Assembly (NCBI GenBank): GCA_021014945.1
Contig: MU266379.1
Location: 62,001 to 126,000 of the forward strand
Reading direction: 5' to 3'
DNA: 64,000 nt
Origin: Leucogyrophana mollusca
Lineage: Eukaryota; Basidiomycota; Agaricomycetes; Boletales
Shown here: one piece after another, positions 44,465 to 56,206 of the stretch
How the letters are laid out: the number at the start of each line of letters is the position of its first letter
How positions within the stretch are numbered: the stretch's first letter is position 1
Made by a program: the position numbers and the translations under genes
Notes under the pieces: model-generated
The model's database searches: none
What the model was told of the DNA's origin: nothing
Seen by the model: the letters and a program-made list of their open reading frames with translations, nothing else

Positions 44465-47446
44465 ATGGACGCCATAAGAGTTACAAAGGTGAACTATAGG
44501 CTCGAATACTCGTAACGGATGTTCTTTTTCTAACCGTGACTTTGTAGGTCGAGAATGTGTTGTGCGGCAAGTCAGGCAGCGCTCAATACGGGTCACTTCA
44601 CTTGACTGCCCATCATCTCATATTTCGCTACGATGATGCACAGAAAGAGGAGATGTGGGCGAGTTTAATCCTATGTCCCGATCATGCCTTCAATAACTTG
44701 GACTACTAGGTACCCTACCCTCTGATCTCTCTGGTGATGCAATTGCCCCACACCCTCCGTGGCCACAGCCCCTTGACTTTCCATACACGCACATTTGAAA
44801 CCTTCTCACTGTCGTTCGATAAAGAAGGGGATGCTGTCGATGTTTTTGAGAGCGTGAAAGAACTCACAGTCTGCAGTGAAGTCTGTCTGTTTAATACAAT
44901 CGCCGTGGCTCACACAACCTCCAGCGTCTGTCAATCAGCTATACGCATTCTTCTACACGCCTAATCCTCCTTATGACGCCGAAGGTGGATGGTCGATGTA
45001 CTCGCCACGGGACGAGTTCGGTCGCATGGGCGTCGGCACGCGAACCAAGGCTTGGCGTTTCACCGATATCAACAAAGATTACTCTGTGAGCAGCCTGATC
45101 CCATTCTCCTCAAATCCTCGTAATGACCTTCGCCGACCTAGTTCTGTCCCAGTTACCCTTCGAGACTCGTTGTTCCAACAAGGATCAGCGACTCGACGTT
45201 GCAGTATGCTTCAAAGTATCGGAGCAAATGTCGAATACCTGCTCTTACCTACTTGCACTGGGCCAATTACGTCTGTATTCTGGCTTTGTATCTGGTACTT
45301 GTGAAGCTCAATGTTTTGCGCTGTACAGGGATGCATAACGCGTTCTAGTCAACCTATGGTTGGTATCAAGCAAAACCGATCAGTACAAGACGAGAAGCTC
45401 GTTGAAGCTATATTTCAATCCCACCACTCTCCAGATTCTCGCTCGTCTGCCGCTCCCGTCTACGGTGCAACAACTACAAATCTGATAGTTGATGCACGCC
45501 CGACAGCGAATGCGATGGCAAACACCGCCAGGGGTGCAGGTACGGAAAACATGGACAACTACAAAGACGCTAGAAAGGCATACTGTGGCATCGATCACAT
45601 TCATGCCATGCGCGAGTCCTTAGGTCGTGTGGTGGATGCCTTGCGAGAAGCCGATAATGTTGCCGCGAGCGTTAGCGGCAATCTTCCCGGAGAAGCCCCG
45701 CAGATGACTGTCCTCGACAGACAGGCACTACGCCGCTCTGGTTGGCTGAGACATATTTCGGCTGTTATGGAGGGGGCTATTCTCATCGTTCGGAACGTGC
45801 ATATTAACTCTTCACACGTCCTCGTCCATTGCTCCGATGGCTGGGATCGAACATCGCAGCTATCGGCCCTCGCCCAACTATGCCTTGATCCTTATTATCG
45901 AACAATGCGTGGGTTTCAAATCTTGATCGAGAAGGATTGGCTGTCTTTTGGCCACAGGTTTTTGGACCGTTGTGGCCACCTATCATCCGAGAAATTCTTC
46001 ACTTCGCTCGCTGATACAGCAGGCGGCGGCGCGGATGCTGCCCAGGCGTTTCTAGCTTCAGTGCAGAACCGATTCGTATCGCAGAGTCACGTGAAGGAGA
46101 CCAGTCCTTCCTTCCACCAGTTCCTGGAGTGTGTTCGTCAGATACAGCGTCAGTTCCCCGAGCGTTTCGAATTCAACGAACGCTTCCTCCGGACCCTGCA
46201 TTACCACCTGTACTCATGCCAGTTCGGGACTTTTCTATTCAACTGCGAACGAGAACGCCGCCAAGGGGAGGAGGGGATAATACCGTCTGAACGCACATCC
46301 TGCGTTTGGGACTTCTTCAACTCGACATCGGAGGTTGAACAGAATAGGAACCCATCCTACGATCCAGCCTTGGACGACCCCACTAGCAGAGAGCCTCATG
46401 CTGATATGGGCGTCCTCTTCCCCAATACCAAGGATATTCGTTTCTGGTACGAACTGTATGGTCGTTCAGATGAAGAGATGAACGGTCGAATTGTAACATC
46501 CCAAGTCAAGGACGGGCCAGACTTCGTTTCATCCATGGAGGATGCGGATGATGACCTAGTTAACACTCAGGATAGTACACCTTCCTCTGTACCTCTGCCA
46601 CCTTCTCCTGGGCTTTCACCATCTCCAGCACCATCACCTGCGAAATCTCTAAACCTTGCGATCGGCTCCGAGGGACTATCATCTGGCCTACGTAGTATCT
46701 GGTCGTCACTTCCGGAAGTACCGCGGCGACCAATAGCAGACGAGGCTGAGCTGTCAGCTTCCACTCCGTCCACAGCGCTGCGTCCTCCAGCATTAATTCC
46801 ACGCGCGCCTTCGCCAGGCGCAGCTCGTATTCCACAATCAAACAATCGGGCGCTAGCCTCGAATCCCGCGGATTTCTTTGCGAATAGCGGTGTGAAGTCT
46901 GTGTGGGGAAAGCTATCCTCAAACGCGACTGCAGCGTTCTCAGCGGTCCAAGAGGCATATGATGGGGTTACGAGGGACTATAAGCCACCCTCTAGGGCAA
47001 TTGGGGATAACGAGGAGATACAGGGGAAGAATGCCGAGCTACAGACTCGCGATCGTCTGGGAGAAGGGGGGTCTTCCACTTCGCGTGGAATCGGACAGGC
47101 GCATACTATCGGATCATCATATAACCCTTGGGATAGCGTGAAACCCCAGCGGTCCACACCCGTACTGCCAGCTGATAATCCGTGGAGTACGACTCGATCA
47201 CCATCGCCGAGACAGACCCCCTCATCCCGGGACCTGTTTGGATCCGCGTCTCTACCAATGGACCCAACAGTCGCACGCCCTCTACCTCGGATGGGTTCCA
47301 CCAGCTCATCGCTGTCGCGAAGCTCCAAGCAGAACGACGGCGTGAGTAACACCGCTCCCACGCAAACATCTGGTGAGACGGTTGTGATAGTGCCAGAGAA
47401 GTCTCCCTCGACAAACACTGATCCCCTCGGGGTTGGGCTACTGTAG
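44465..47446 (+). CDS. myotubularin-type phosphoinositide 3-phosphatase
   Basis: Removes the 3-phosphate from PI3P and PI(3,5)P2 on endosomes and vacuole. Six exons: 44465-44488, 44548-44658, 44710-44875, 44925-45085, 45142-45270 and 45329-47446, giving 902 aa. The PH-GRAM domain is N-terminal (VENVLCGKSGSAQYGSLHLT, HHLIFRYDD, WVPYPLISLV). Next come LVVPTRISDSTLQYASKYRS and PALTYLHWANYGCITRSSQP. The catalytic loop HCSDGWDRTSQL has Cys365 and Arg371 (CX5R), and the WD of the loop is intact, so it should be active. DWLSFGHRFLDRCGH and FLECVRQIQRQFPERFEFNERFL follow. The last 300 or so residues are Ser/Pro-rich and disordered with repeated NPW. The intron after exon 2 uses a GC donor (GCGAGT). 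Exon 6 is 2.1 kb without introns. Confidence 0.95.
44659..44709 (+). other. GC-AG intron 2 of the myotubularin gene
   Basis: 51 nt, starting GCGAGT and ending TACTAG. Removal joins KEEMW to VPYPLISLV, the expected PH-GRAM strand. The nearest GT donor (44655) gives an immediate stop. Confidence 0.7.
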
Positions 47447-47761
47447 TGAATTTCTAGCATATTGTGCAGTATCTACATTGTACTTCTTACCACTCATACT
47501 AGATATTTGTATCCGACCAGGTACCACGCCCTGCGCTCTAGCACCCACGGTTACTTGAGTGACCAGATAGCTGTCCACAAGCTGTCCATGCGACTTTCCC
47601 CAGAATCGACGAACCACCGCCTATTTTTCGCGGCAGATGGCGTGATACCCTGCTTAGTCAGCACTCTAAAGCTTTAATTGATTTTCGCATCTGACCAGTT
47701 CTCTATCTTCACCTTTCCTTCCCTTCCTTCACCTCGCTCTCCCTTTCACCTATCCATCATC
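47447..47761 (+). promoter_or_regulatory. SAM synthetase promoter with CT-rich tract
   Basis: 315 bp between myotubularin stop and SAM synthetase start. From 47701 to 47756 nearly every base on the plus strand is C or T, ending a few bases before the ATG. Such CT-rich blocks mark core promoters and start sites of highly expressed fungal genes. Confidence 0.5.
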
Positions 47762-49262
47762 ATGACCTCCAACGGAAGTGCGCGCGCAGCCGCCCTTGCG
47801 CCTGGCCATTTTCTGTTCACTTCCGAGTCAGTCGGTGAAGGTCACCCTGGTGCGTTGGGACGAAGCTGGGACGAACGTGCAATCATGCTGATTTGGACAC
47901 GTAGATAAAATTTGTGATCAGGTTTCCGACGCTATTGTAAGTTGTTTGGATGATGGTTGATGTTGCGTCAATCTGACCGTGCTCTAGTTGGATGCTTGCC
48001 TTGCAGAGGACCCCTGGTCCAAAGTTGCTTGCGAGACCGCGTCCAAGACTGGCATGATTATGGTTTTCGGAGAGATAACCACCAAGGCCCAGGTTGACTT
48101 CCAGAAAGTCATCCGTAACACCATCAAGCAGATCGGTTACGACGACTCGTCCAAGGGCTTTGACTACAAGACTTGCAACATCCTTGTCGCTATCGAGCAA
48201 CAGTCGCCCGATATTGCTCAGGGCTTGGACCATGGTTCTCTGGAAGAGCATGGTGCTGGTGACCAGGGTATCATGTTCGGTTATGCTACCGACGAGACTG
48301 AGGAGTTCATGCCTCTGACGATCATGCTTGCACACAAGCTGAACGCTGCAATGGCTGCTGCTCGCCGCTCAGGTCTCCTCCCCTGGCTCCGTCCCGACTC
48401 TAAGACCCAAGTCACCATCGAGTACAAGAAGGAAGGTGGTGCCATGATCCCTCTCCGTGTTGACACCGTCGTTATCTCGACGCAGCACGCCGAGGAGATT
48501 TCAACGGAGGACCTCCGCAAGGAGATCCTTGACAAAATTGTCAAGCAGGTTATCCCTGCTTACCTCATTGACGACCGGATTATTTACCACGTAAGTGGTG
48601 CTTCCAATTAGGCTAGTCCCTCCTTGGCTCACACGTACCTTTAGATCCAACCCTCGGGACGTTTCGTCATTGGTGGCCCTCAGGGTGATGCTGGTTTGAC
48701 CGGCCGTAAGATTATCGTCGACACATACGGTGGTTGGGGCGCTCACGGTGGAGGAGCCTTCTCCGGAAAGGATTTCTCCAAGGTCGATCGGTCTGCAGCA
48801 TACACCGCTCGCTGGATTGGTGAATATCCAATTCATATTGATCCGATGATACCAACTGACAGATCACACTAGCCAAATCGCTCGTGGCTGCTGGCCTTGC
48901 TCGCCGCTGCCTTGTTCAGCTCTCATACGCTATTGGTGTTGCTGAGCCATTGTCGATCTACGTCGACAGCTACGGCACTGCTAAGAAGACCGATGAGGAG
49001 CTTGTTGCCATCATCCGCAAGAACTGGGATCTCCGTCCCGGTGTCATGGGTAAGTCGACTATCACCGCAGGTCAAATTTGGCCCCTGATCAGTGCTTTGC
49101 AGTGCGCGAGCTGGACCTCCAGAAGCCTAACTACCTCAAGACCGCATCTTACGGTCACTTCGGTGGGTTCATGTGCCTGTCCTTATCTTGATGTGTGTAC
49201 TGATTAATGCCGCAGGTAACCCATCATACACCTGGGAGAAGCCCAAGAAGCTCGTGTTCTGA
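47762..49262 (+). CDS. SAM2: S-adenosylmethionine synthetase
   Basis: Makes S-adenosylmethionine from methionine and ATP. Seven exons: 47762-47849, 47905-47936, 47988-48590, 48645-48819, 48873-49049, 49103-49162 and 49216-49262, giving 393 aa, normal for the family. Motifs: [13 protein letters not shown] (split by a phase-1 intron inside HPD), [32 protein letters not shown] (nucleotide/substrate binding), [38 protein letters not shown] (phosphate-binding loop) and the ending [14 protein letters not shown]. All catalytic segments are intact. Codon use is strongly biased to C-ending codons, as expected for high expression. Symbol follows yeast; yeast has two copies, so it is approximate. Confidence 0.98.
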
Positions 49263-50014
49263 TTGTGTATACCGTCCGCTCGTTCTCTGGCGTTTTGTTA
49301 GATTTCTTCCATCTGGCATGGGAAGTTCATCCTTCCCCTCATTTATTATTGCAACGCATACTGCGATCCTAGACCATCGCTCCACCCGCCCTCATCGGCG
49401 CCATCACACACTGCCGCCTCGCTGCGCCGCCTTACCCCGTCACGACTAGTACCTGGGGAACTGACTATCTCCCCGATACCTCACGCACGTCGCACCCTCA
49501 CGTATAGCCACTATATCTCTAGTAGTACCGAAGAATACGACCGCGTTCAACCGCGTATTCATATTATCTCTCAAACGATGCGAGTTGAATATACTTGCTT
49601 GCGCTCAACTTTTTGTGTGATCGACCTTTGATAATCAGACAATGCGCAGGAAGCTGAGAGTATTTTAGTTTGCTGTCTGCTTGTCATCGTCTTGTCCCGT
49701 ATCTTCACCGAGGGATTGACCTATCGGTATTGGAGTGGACCTGGAAAAAGGCTTTTCGGGTCTCGGCCGGTTCAGTTCGCAGGTGAACGAAAATTTCTCG
49801 ACACACGTGCGTTTGAGGAGACTCGGAGTTGCTTCATATACGGTCCGAGAACTGACAATCGGAGAGCAAAAAGTTATGGACGCAGTCTACGATTGGAGTT
49901 GCTTGTAAATACCTCTCTGTAGGTTTCTCATCCCAAGTATAAGGGCTATATCTAGCGATCTGTGTGGTCCCTTCATTTCCGAGTCAATCCCGTTGCCCCT
50001 TCTGCACGTTTGCA
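49263..50014. other. interval between SAM synthetase and ADE4
   Basis: About 750 bp containing the SAM synthetase 3' UTR and the ADE4 promoter. A frame at 49692-49922 has no motif. No TATA element was clearly placed; nothing else seen. Confidence 0.5.
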
Positions 50015-52081
50015 AGTGAGCGGAATCTCTGATTGCTTGCTATGTTCAGCTGACCTGTCTATTAAATAGTGTGTGGCATCTTAGGTCTACTCCTCCATGA
50101 TCCAGCAGTAGATGCTGCTTCCGAAATTTGCGAAGGTCTATCCTTACTGCAGCACCGAGGCCAGGATGCGTGCGGCATCGTTACATGTGGCCCCAAAGGC
50201 CGATTTTACCAATGCAAAGCGAATGGAATGGTCCGAGACGTCTTTGACGAAAAGGCGGTTGCAAGATTGGTAGGAGGCATGGGCATAGGCCATGGTACGC
50301 CCTCGCATATTTTTTTTATCGCGGGGCGATCCTCAATCAGGCCTTCGTAGTTCGTTATCCAACAGCGGGTAGCTCAAATCATGCCGAAGCGCAACCTTTC
50401 TATGTTAACTCGCCTTATGGTATCGTATTTGCACATGTCAGTCATTTTCTACAAATCCCCGTCTATGTTCGCTCATCGATTGGCCTGTAGAACGGAAATC
50501 TGATCGACAGCTCATCATTGCTACAATATATGGATGCTACGGCTCATAGACATATCAACACCTCCTCCGACTCAGAACTCCTTCTCAACGTGTTTGCGAA
50601 CAATCTCCAACAAACGGGCAAGTTTCGGATAAACGAGGAGGATATTTTCACAGCGATAGGGGGTCTGATGATGCAATGCAAAGGCGCGTATGCCTGCGTG
50701 GCTATGCTTGCAGGCTTCGGCATAATTGCATTCAGAGACCCGAATGGCATCAGGCCAGTCGGGATGGCTGTACGGAAGTCAGGCTCTGGTCGGGACTATC
50801 TTTTTGCGAGTGAGAGCATTGTCGCAGATGCTGGCGGATTCAGCGAATGGCAGGATGTCAGACCTGGTGCGATCTTATCTCTTTTGGGTGACAAGGCTAT
50901 TAATACTATTCCGGGGTGTAGGAGAAGCCGTTATCATCACCCGATCCGGGGTATCGAGGCGCCAAGTTGCAGAACCTGCAACCTTCGCTCCCGATATCTT
51001 CGAATATGTCTACTTGGCACGGCCAGACTCCGTTTTAGACGGAGTCAGTGTATATCGTAGCCGGATGGCCATGGGGGATGCTTTGGCGGTAGAGGTTGAC
51101 AGAGTGCTGAAAGAGCGAAATTTAACCGTGGACGTGGTCATTCCCGTGAGTTCAGGAACGCAACAAAGCTCTGTTTGTGGTAACGAGCCGTCTCAATAGG
51201 TCCCCGATACGTCGAGGGTTGCTGCCCTGAATCTGGCACAGAAGCTCAATCTCCCATATCGAGAGGGCTTTGTCAAGAATCGTTATGTCGGGAGAACATT
51301 CATCATGCCTGGGCAGCAAATGAGGTAACGTACAATCTGGGCTAATCAAAGTGGTCCAGTCTAATGACAGACCCCTAGACGAAAGAATGTACGAAGGAAG
51401 CTGAACGCCATGGCTTTAGAATTTGCCGGAAAGAATGTTCTCCTCGTCGATGGTGGGTCTCTCTCGCGACGACTTAATTTGCTGTGCTTGACCCTGATAC
51501 TCCTTAGATTCTATCGTTCGCGGAACAACGTCGAAGGAAATCATACAGATGGCAAAAGACGTTGGGGCAAAGAAAGTGATCGTTGCAAGCTGTGCTCCCC
51601 CAATCCGGTGAGTATTCTCGGCCATTTGTTCTATCTTCAAGGCTGAAGTGACCACTGCAGGCATTCGAATGTATATGGGATAGACATGCCCTCGCGGGTC
51701 GAGCTCGTCGCTCATGGGCGCAACACAGAAGAGATCGCTGAGGCCATCGGCGCAGACCTTGTCATTTTCCAGAACTTGCCAGACCTCATTTCCTCCGTGC
51801 GGCAGTTCAATCCGTCACTCACGACATTCGATTGTTCTGTGTTCACTGGTGAATATGTCACCGGTGGGGTGGACGAGGCTTACTTGAGCCATCTTGAGAG
51901 TCTCAGGGCTGACAATGTGAAGAGTAAAGTCATAGTGGGCGGACTGGGAGCACAAGAGGGAAAAGGTGGGGGAGGGCGCTTGAATGGGGCACACGAGAGG
52001 GAAGTGGCGGCGGCGGCAAGTGGCCCTACTAACGGAGCAGATGATACAGTGGGTTTACACAACACATGGAATGTTAGTTGA
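50015..52081 (+). CDS. ADE4: amidophosphoribosyltransferase (glutamine PRPP amidotransferase)
   Basis: First committed step of purine synthesis: PRPP plus glutamine gives phosphoribosylamine. Model: 50015, 50070-50294, 50351-50436, 50491-50866, 50922-51145, 51200-51324, 51379-51452, 51508-51607 and 51661-52081, giving 543 aa. The mature enzyme needs Cys at its N-terminus, and the frame reads [10 protein letters not shown] directly after an acceptor. The Met codon is made by joining A at 50015 to TG at 50070, so the start codon is split by a 54-nt intron. Glutaminase motifs: [35 protein letters not shown]. Transferase: [22 protein letters not shown] and the PRPP loop [14 protein letters not shown] Gly/Ala-rich C-terminal extension of about 45 residues follows the catalytic domain. 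Confidence 0.96.
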
Positions 52082-52266
52082 CACAAGATCATTGTCCCAA
52101 ACCTATTCCTACGCTAATGTAAGTAAATTCAATTGTAGACATAGATCGACAGAACTGCAAAATCAAGTCACGTGGTACATGTTTAGACGCGACGCGAGGC
52201 TCGCTCACCTGGCCTCGTACCGCCACCACTCCTTGATCTCTACTACCACATCTTTGAAACTCTCAA

Positions 52267-54709
52267 ATGATGATTTCACGCTCTTTAATTTTTATCTCTG
52301 CATCATTTTTGCTCGCATCTGCCGTCAATGTTTCTCGAGAATCGGCCTGGAACGGCCACACCACGCCTGGATCCGAGACGGCCGCACCCTTTTTGCCTTG
52401 GTATGTCCCGCCGGGCGCAAAAAGCTACGATTCAGCTTCCCCTCTCATTCATTATACCGGTAAATGGATGGACTCGTTTTCTCCTGCGTACGTTCAGAGG
52501 ACTCTCCGCTGGACCGACAAGCCTGGTGCTTCTGCGTCTTTCACGTTCACGGGAACCGGTATCGAGTGGTTCGGAGGACTGGACACCACTCACGGGACAG
52601 CATATGTGTACATCGATGGTGTAAAGATGCCAGACGTCGATACTTGGAACGACTACCCATTGCGACAACAGCGGATCTTCTGGAAATTCGACTTGACTTA
52701 TGGCAAGCACACAATCAAAGTGGTGAAGGCAGACAAGGGATCCAAATCGAGCTCGATTGTCGATGTCGATGCTTTCGTGGTTACTCAGATCCCGCCAAGC
52801 TATGTACAAGCCGCGCAGCAACCAGATCTTCTGGGCCCAGGGTCGTCGGGCTTGCAGCTTGAATCCCACGCGCTGTCTAATGCCCCTCAGTGGACTTTGA
52901 CACAAAAAGGCGTCACAGGCGTTTCTGCTATGCAAATCGCCATCATTTCTCCAACTCACGCTCTCATCATTGACAAAGTAGAACACAACCCCTTGACGCT
53001 CTCCGGTCATCCCGCTTGGGCCGCGTTGTACAACTTGAGGACTCACAGTGTCAAACCCATGAGATTGCAGTCCAATTCGTTTTGCGCAGGAGGTAGCTTC
53101 CTGAGCAATGGGACCCTGATCAACGTGGGAGGCAATCCAGTCGTCGACGGGTTCACTTCTGCTGCAGACTTCGGTGATTTGGATGGCTTGCAAGCGATCC
53201 GTATCTTTGAACCCTGCGAGTTTGATTCTGTTAGCGGATGCGAAATCTACGAGAACCATGCACGCATTCGTATGGCGAGCGCAAGGTGGTATAACACAGT
53301 GGTTCGTATCTCCGATGGGAGCGCAATGATCCTCGGTGGTTCCAAGAAGGGTGGATGGATCAACAACGCGACGGTGAACAATCCTACGTTGGAGTACTGG
53401 CCTCCTAAATCAATACACGGATCGAATGGGTTGCCGATACACCTACCCTTCCTCGTCGACACACTAAACTCGAATCTATTCCCTATCGCATTCGCTCTAC
53501 CCGACGACAGAATTTTCGTGGCAGCCAACCAGGACGCTATGATATACGACTGGAAAAACAATGTCGAGCAAAGGCTTCCTGTGATTCCCAATGGCGTTCG
53601 CGTGACTTATCCTATGGCGGGGACCGGACTTCTTCTTCCGCTGTCCCCAGAGAATAATTATGCCCCTGAAATCCTGCTCTGTGGAGGCTCGACTGTTGAT
53701 GATACAAAAGCCGGGTACGAAATTTCCTCCCAGGACCCTGCCTCAGCTCAATGCTCCAGAATGGTACTTACCGATGACGGGATTGCCGCTGGTTGGCAAG
53801 TCGAGCAACTTCCAGAGGCGAGGACAATGCCAGACGCTGTGCTCCTTCCGACAGGAGAAATTGTCTTCATCAACGGGGCGCGTACTGGTATTTCTGGTTA
53901 TGGGAATGTCGTGAATCAAGTCGGTCAGTCGAATGCCGACAACCCAACCCTTACACCAGTACTTTACAACCCTGTCGCTCCCGCCGGACAGCGGTTTTCC
54001 AGCGAGGGCATGAAATCTAGCCTCATCCCCCGACTCTACCATTCTGTTGCTACGCTGACACCGAACGGAGACATCATGGTTGCTGGCAGTAATCCGAACC
54101 TGGATAGGAGCGAGGTGAAGTACGGGACGGAGTATAGGGTCGAGTGGGTTGGGCCTCCTTACATGAGCTCGGATCGACCGATGGTGAAAAGTGCTCCTAA
54201 GAAGCTGGACTTCGGAGAGGGGGCCAAGTTCGCTGTGACACTTCCGTCTTCGCTGAAGAGAAATCCCGACATCAAAGGTCAGTCGAGTTCCGCGCTCTAA
54301 CGCAATGACGGTGAACTAATTTAACCCGCAACACATGAAGTTGCTTTGATGGATCTAGGGTTTGTTACACATGCGGTGCACGCAAATTCTCGCCTGGTTT
54401 ACCTCGTCGCGTCCCTATCGGATGATGGAGAAACACTCGAAGTTACTGGGCCGCCAAACGCTAATATCTACCCGCCGGGTCCGGGGTGGATATACGTCGT
54501 TGTGGATGGTGCCCCCAGCGTCGGTGTGCAAATCATGATTGGAGATGGCCAAGGGCCCACCGTCGATGACGCTGCGTTGGATAAGTAAGCCAATGCCGTT
54601 TATATGTGGTCCAGTGCTGATGACCCTCTCTAGCGTTCTCGAGAAAACCTCTGTCGACCAATACGAGGCTTCCAAGAAGGGGGATAAACAAGAGGACGGG
54701 TCTGAGTGA
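52267..54709 (+). CDS. copper radical oxidase (glyoxal oxidase-like, AA5)
   Basis: Secreted mononuclear-copper oxidase that oxidises aldehydes or alcohols and makes hydrogen peroxide, feeding lignin-degrading peroxidases. Three exons: 52267-54277, 54341-54584 and 54634-54709, giving 776 aa. A signal peptide covers the first 20 or so residues. An extra N-terminal beta-sandwich-like domain (about 40-175; SFTFTGTGIEWFGG, AYVYIDG) precedes the kelch-type propeller. The radical Cys is at 273 (SFCAGGS) and its crosslinked Tyr at 342 (RWYNTVV). Axial ligands are Tyr591-His592 (RLYHSVATL) and His681 (THAVH). The C-terminal DUF1929 fold ends PGPGWIYVVVDGAPS. A short hydrophilic tail with many Lys/Asp/Glu follows; no anchor is seen. 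All copper ligands are present. Confidence 0.95.
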
Positions 54710-54918
54710 AAAAATGCTTCTTTGCTTGCGCTGAGGCGTTCAGTGACAACTAGCTTTCCACATTCCTTCTCGTCATGATTTCATGCGGACGGACACTTCG
54801 TTTATCGTAGATTTGTGATTGTAGCTTTTCGGACCGCACACGTAACACGTTTCTGACCCTTGTTGGAGTGACCTGCGGAATCGATTACGCAGGGTGGAGA
54901 GGAGAAAAGTGGATACAA

Positions 54919-55973
54919 TCATATAGCACGCTGCTTCATCCGGCTGCTCACTGTCCTCAGACCAGCATACACCTTTCCTGGTGGGGAGCCGAGAATTAAA
55001 GATACAATAGCGTCCCGCGCAATCTTGATGTTCTGGAAAGAGCCCATGATGTGAATTTTTCTGTATTGAATGCAATGTCAGGGATGGCTCAGGCTTGACT
55101 GTACAATAAACGTACGTATCAGCGAGCACGATTCTTGTGCGGCTGGCATTCTCTATGGTAAATTTGGTCTTCCCATCTTGCCCCGCTATCCGACCTACGA
55201 ACAAAATCAGTAGGAATGATGGTGACAACTGCATCATCGTATATACCGATGGCACGTGAGAGATGGTCTCCATGTAGCGTTTTTACATCCTTGATCTCAA
55301 AAGAGTCTAGATACAGGTCGTCTAATCGAAGCAGAGCAATGGCGTCCTTGGTATACATACACTGATGAGTCTTGAATACGGTGACAAAATATGCTGCATT
55401 CTCACATTTACATCAAAGCCCAGCGAGTATGCCTTAACAAAATCAGCGCCCTTTTGGAGAGCACCTATATCTTTGGTGTGCTTTGAAGTCTGGGAGTAGT
55501 GGTGTGTAAATAAGAGACCAGCTGGACACGCATCGATTACAAACCCGGATCTCGACACACTTCCTCTGGATGTTCATCCGCACCTGCAGTCCCAATATTT
55601 CCGTGAGCGGACTGAAGATATTTATCCAGTCCTTTTTTATGGGGGTCATCCGGTGAGGTGGTACGGGAACTCGTCTTGTCTCTGATTTCAGAGATGTCTG
55701 TCCTGCATTTGCAGGTAAGGCAGGGAATAATGGTGCGGAAGTGGGTTCTGGAACAGATGAAGGATCTGTTTCGATCATAAGGTCGTCATCTGCATCGACC
55801 GCTGTCGTTGAAGGGGCGCTATGCGGGAGCGTATGCGAGACCTTATGGTTGTCTACGTCCTGGTCGATATCGATTGTATTCGATGGAGCAACTCTGGCCT
55901 TCTTCTTGGCCATACTCCTCCGATTTTTTCCCGGTGCAGCAGAAGTGCCAACATCTGGGTGGACTACAACCAT
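54919..55973 (-). CDS. PNO1: pre-rRNA-processing protein PNO1/DIM2 (KH domain)
   Basis: RNA-binding partner of the endonuclease NOB1, needed for 3' cleavage of 18S rRNA. Five exons: 55973-55545, 55489-55406, 55346-55247, 55194-55116 and 55060-54919, giving 277 aa (yeast 274). The N-terminal 120 residues are low-complexity ([13 protein letters not shown], acidic [11 protein letters not shown]). Then [114 protein letters not shown] and the ending [14 protein letters not shown], which is near identical to the family. The KH domain with its GRIAGxDG loop is complete. It is convergent with the copper radical oxidase. Confidence 0.97.
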
Positions 55974-56206
55974 CTCTGTGAGGTTTTGGTGATAGATAAG
56001 GGAAGAAGGTGGTGGATCCTTGGGGCTCAGAAATGAAAGGTCGTGATTGTGGGTGCAAAGAAAACTGATATGACACAAGCGGCAAGTCCCCTCGGCCGGC
56101 ACTCTATCTGTCTCCCGAAATTTCTGAGGCTTGTACTTGCTTGAACACTCTTTGGTCACAACTACGATGGCTCAGAGCACAGCTGGTACTGCGAAGGACC
56201 TCAACG

